Assembly: GCA_016938655.1 (NCBI GenBank)
Contig: JAFGUG010000043.1
Span: 62,001 to 126,000, forward strand
Length of the DNA stretch: 64,000 nt
DNA from: Thiotrichales bacterium
Lineage (GTDB): Bacteria > Pseudomonadota > Gammaproteobacteria > Thiomicrospirales > Thiomicrospiraceae
Direction: 5' to 3'
Of the stretch, positions 61,121 to 64,000 are shown one piece after another; the first letter of the stretch is position 1; the number at the start of each line of letters is the position of its first letter. The notes beneath the pieces are model-generated. The model was given only the letters and a program-made list of their open reading frames with translations, did not search any database and was not told the origin of the DNA. A program made the translations under genes and the position numbers.

Positions 61121-62287
61121 ATGAGTAAAACTTGCTACTACGAAATTTTAGCTGTATCTAAAACGGCTTCCGAAGGCGAAATCAAAAAAGCCTATCGCAA
61201 AATGGCGATGAAATATCATCCAGACCGCAATCCAGATGATGCGGAAGCGGAAAATAAATTTAAAGAAGCGTCTGAAGCTTATGAAGTGTTATCTGACGCT
61301 CAGAAGCGTGCAACTTACGACCAGTTTGGTCACGCCGGATTAGAAGGTGGCGGCGGTCGTCATGGCGGGGGCGGTTTTGGTGGTTTTGGCGATCAGTTCG
61401 GTGATATTTTCAGCGAAATGTTTGGTGGAGGCTTCGGCGGTGCTCGTGGTCCGCAACCTGGCGATGACTTGCAGTATGAATTAGAAGTTTCGTTAGAAGA
61501 CGCGGTGGCTGGTACCACGGTTGATATTCGTATCCCAACCAAAGACTTGTGTGATGCGTGTGATGGTTCGGGTGCCGAACCTGGGTCGGATGTTGAAACC
61601 TGCCCAACCTGTCACGGTGCCGGTCAGGTTCGTATGCAACAGGGCTTTTTTGCTGTTAATCGTACTTGCCCAACGTGCCATGGCCAAGGTCAAATTATCA
61701 AAACGCCTTGTAAAGCTTGTCATGGTGAAGGCTATACGCACAGTAATAAAACCTTGTCAGTTAAAATTCCAGCAGGCGTTGATAATGGTGACCGTATTCG
61801 CATCCAAGGTGAAGGTGAAGCCGGTGAAGCTGGCGCGCCAAAAGGCGATTTGTATGTGCGTATTCGTGTCAAAAAACACTCCATTTTTGAACGTGATGGC
61901 AATACGCTTTATTGTGAATTGCCATTAAGTTTCGCAACCGCGGCGTTAGGCGGTTCTGTTGAAGTACCGACCTTAGGGGGGCAAGCGAATCTGAAAATTC
62001 CAGCGGGTACTCAGTCTGGGCAGCGCTTTAAAATGGCAGGCAAAGGCGTTAAGTCGGTTCGTTCATCTTATACCGGTGACTTAATTGTTCAGGTGAATAT
62101 CGAAACCCCAGTAAAACTTACCGCTCGTCAAAAAGAGCTATTGCAAGAGTTTGACGAAAGCTTAAAGGGCAAACATCATAAACAGCACTCACCTAAAGAG
62201 CACTCATTTTTTGACTCTGTAAAGTCGTTCTTTACCGGTGATGAAGACGATAAGTCTAAAAAAGACAAAGATGAACCTTGGAATTAA
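61121..62287 (+). CDS. dnaJ: Co-chaperone DnaJ (Hsp40)
   Basis: 388 residues from the ATG at 61121. The J-domain has the HPD motif ([11 protein letters not shown]), then a Gly-rich linker (about 75-110) and a zinc domain with four CxxCxGxG repeats ([32 protein letters not shown]). The C-terminal substrate-binding domains follow and a Lys/His-rich tail. It is separated from dnaK by a 324-base structured gap. Confidence 0.97.
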   Translation: MSKTCYYEILAVSKTASEGEIKKAYRKMAMKYHPDRNPDDAEAENKFKEASEAYEVLSDAQKRATYDQFGHAGLEGGGGRHGGGGFGGFGDQFGDIFSEMFGGGFGGARGPQPGDDLQYELEVSLEDAVAGTTVDIRIPTKDLCDACDGSGAEPGSDVETCPTCHGAGQVRMQQGFFAVNRTCPTCHGQGQIIKTPCKACHGEGYTHSNKTLSVKIPAGVDNGDRIRIQGEGEAGEAGAPKGDLYVRIRVKKHSIFERDGNTLYCELPLSFATAALGGSVEVPTLGGQANLKIPAGTQSGQRFKMAGKGVKSVRSSYTGDLIVQVNIETPVKLTARQKELLQEFDESLKGKHHKQHSPKEHSFFDSVKSFFTGDEDDKSKKDKDEPWN

Positions 62288-62314
62288 TAATTCATAAGCT
62301 GTTAAAAGCCTTAA

Positions 62315-63133
<819 letters not shown>

Positions 63134-63167
63134 CAAAAAATTCAACCTATTCGTGGCTCTGTAACTG

Positions 63168-63197
63168 AAAAGGCACTCAAATTAGAGTGCCTTTTTT
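63168..63197. terminator. Terminator after dapB
   Basis: AAAAGGCACTC-AAATTA-GAGTGCCTTTTTT. The A run on the left may make it work for the - strand PilZ gene too. Confidence 0.9.
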
Positions 63198-63232
63198 ATT
63201 AAAACCGAGCTTTAAAAGCCGAAAGCCTATCT

Positions 63233-63583
63233 TTATATCGCCATTCCATATTTTTCGCGGGAATTTTTAATCTGTTCTAAAAACGTTTTGAATTCATGGG
63301 TTATCGTTTTTACGATGGCGCCAATTCGGTGTTCAAAATCGTCTTTAAAGCATCGAACGACTTCGACCATTACGTAGAAGGTTTTTGTCTTATCCCCGTC
63401 TTTTAGTTCTAGCGCTATCTCAACATTTTCACCGTGCTGAAGTTGGGGAGAACATATAAAAGCTAAGCCAGTTTCAGAAATATCAGTCAGTGTGCTATAA
63501 GTTTGCATGCCATTAATGCAGGCAACGGAGCCTCTGTGAAGTTTATAGCGTTTACACTGTCTTTTTTCTTGTAAGTTGGTCAT
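63233..63583 (-). CDS. PilZ domain protein
   Basis: 116 residues. The N-terminal RQCKRYKLHRG gives a RxxxR-like motif (CKRYKLHR) and the later DISETGLAFICS fits the D/NxSxxG motif of c-di-GMP binding PilZ domains. A single-domain PilZ protein is a likely c-di-GMP effector in a window with several turnover enzymes. It is convergent with dapB. Confidence 0.85.
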   Translation of the reverse strand: MTNLQEKRQCKRYKLHRGSVACINGMQTYSTLTDISETGLAFICSPQLQHGENVEIALELKDGDKTKTFYVMVEVVRCFKDDFEHRIGAIVKTITHEFKTFLEQIKNSREKYGMAI

Positions 63584-63670
63584 GAAACTTCCTTAAGTAA
63601 AAATACTCTATGATTTATTATAAACTGAATTAATCTTAAAACAAGGACTTAAAAGAAATCCGCGAGTTGT

Positions 63671-64000
63671 TTACTGATCTTTTAATGCGCTTAATTTTTC
63701 ACTTAACTCTCGGTAAGTGCTATAGCCAATTTTGCTGTGGGTAATTATTCCTGAGCCATCCACAATAAATGAGGCCGGAACTGCCTGTGCGTTATAAAGT
63801 GTTTCGAGTATTTTGTGTTTATCATTCACAATATTACTTGAGTCCATACCGTGTGTTTTGGCAAAGGTTGAGACCTCTGAGTCTGAGCCCGACTGAATGG
63901 CAATATTGATAACTTGATACTCTTTTGACAGTTTTTCGATGTCTGGCATTTCGTGCTTGCAAATTTCGCACCAAGTTGCCCAAAAACGTATTAACAGTGG
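63671..64000 (-). CDS. TlpA-like thioredoxin family protein (5' partial)
   Basis: The C-terminal 110 codons or so are inside; the frame stays open to the window edge, upstream of the apparent internal Met at 63949. Just before it the translation reads LLIRFWATWCEICKHEMPDIEKL, with the redox motif WCEIC, followed by FIVDGSGIITHSKIGYSTYRELSEKL. TlpA/ResA-like proteins reduce disulfides in the periplasm, often for cytochrome c or copper centre assembly. The export signal must lie beyond the window. Confidence 0.85.
   Translation of the reverse strand, partial: PLLIRFWATWCEICKHEMPDIEKLSKEYQVINIAIQSGSDSEVSTFAKTHGMDSSNIVNDKHKILETLYNAQAVPASFIVDGSGIITHSKIGYSTYRELSEKLSALKDQ

Overview
The window looks like chromosome of a sulfur-oxidising, CO2-fixing gammaproteobacterium of the Thiomicrospira/Hydrogenovibrio/Thiomicrorhabdus group (inference). 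The grounds are an isolated soxYZ pair, a DabBA inorganic-carbon pump, a glycolate salvage cluster, assimilatory nitrate reduction, and typical gammaproteobacterial blocks (ssrA-smpB, ratA-rnfH/bamE, recN-nadK/hrcA, grpE-dnaK-dnaJ-dapB). There is no prophage, insertion sequence, CRISPR array, tRNA or rRNA gene.

Region 1 (1-19.1 kb) is nitrogen assimilation and its cofactors. It starts with the tail of a NasS/NrtA-like protein. Then come nrtABC (nitrate ABC importer), a free-standing FAD/NAD oxidoreductase related to the front of NirB, nirBD and nasA. After a GAF/HD-GYP gene and a reverse-strand soxYZ, the cofactor genes follow: cysG (siroheme for NirB), ybiB, moeA and mobA (Mo-bisMGD for NasA). 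A terminator-like hairpin just before the reductase operon and a structured nrtA leader suggest NasS/NasT-type attenuation.

Region 2 (19.1-28.5 kb) holds a glutamate dehydrogenase and c-di-GMP/sensory genes: a FIST sensor paired with a PAS-GGDEF-EAL protein, and a multi-PAS GGDEF-EAL gene broken by an in-frame TAA exactly at the Glu codon of GGDEF.

Region 3 (28.6-36.7 kb) has dabB-dabA, tmRNA (tag ANDDNYALAA) behind an rRNA-like boxB/boxA leader, smpB, ratA-rnfH, bamE and fur.

Region 4 (36.8-43.9 kb) is the C2 salvage module: a glyoxylate aminotransferase diverging from glcD-glcE-glcF-fhs. A perfect FNR-type box sits at the glcD promoter, whose predicted transcript is almost leaderless.

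Region 5 (44-64 kb) contains a PAS-MCP-REC-CZB chemoreceptor, recN, nadK, hrcA with CIRCE, a two-component system plus Spy/CpxP-like protein sharing an operator, a CnoX-like protein, the dnaK chaperone operon genes with sigma-32-type promoters, dapB, a PilZ protein and the end of a TlpA-like thioredoxin.

Across the whole window the palindrome GCAGGCCTGC occurs 16 times (about 0.06 expected) and its core CAGGCCTG 32 times (about 1 expected), inside genes as well as between them. This is the strongest unexplained signal. It behaves like an iterated palindrome comparable in kind to cyanobacterial HIP1 or to DNA-uptake sequences, and at several places it forms terminator-like hairpins.
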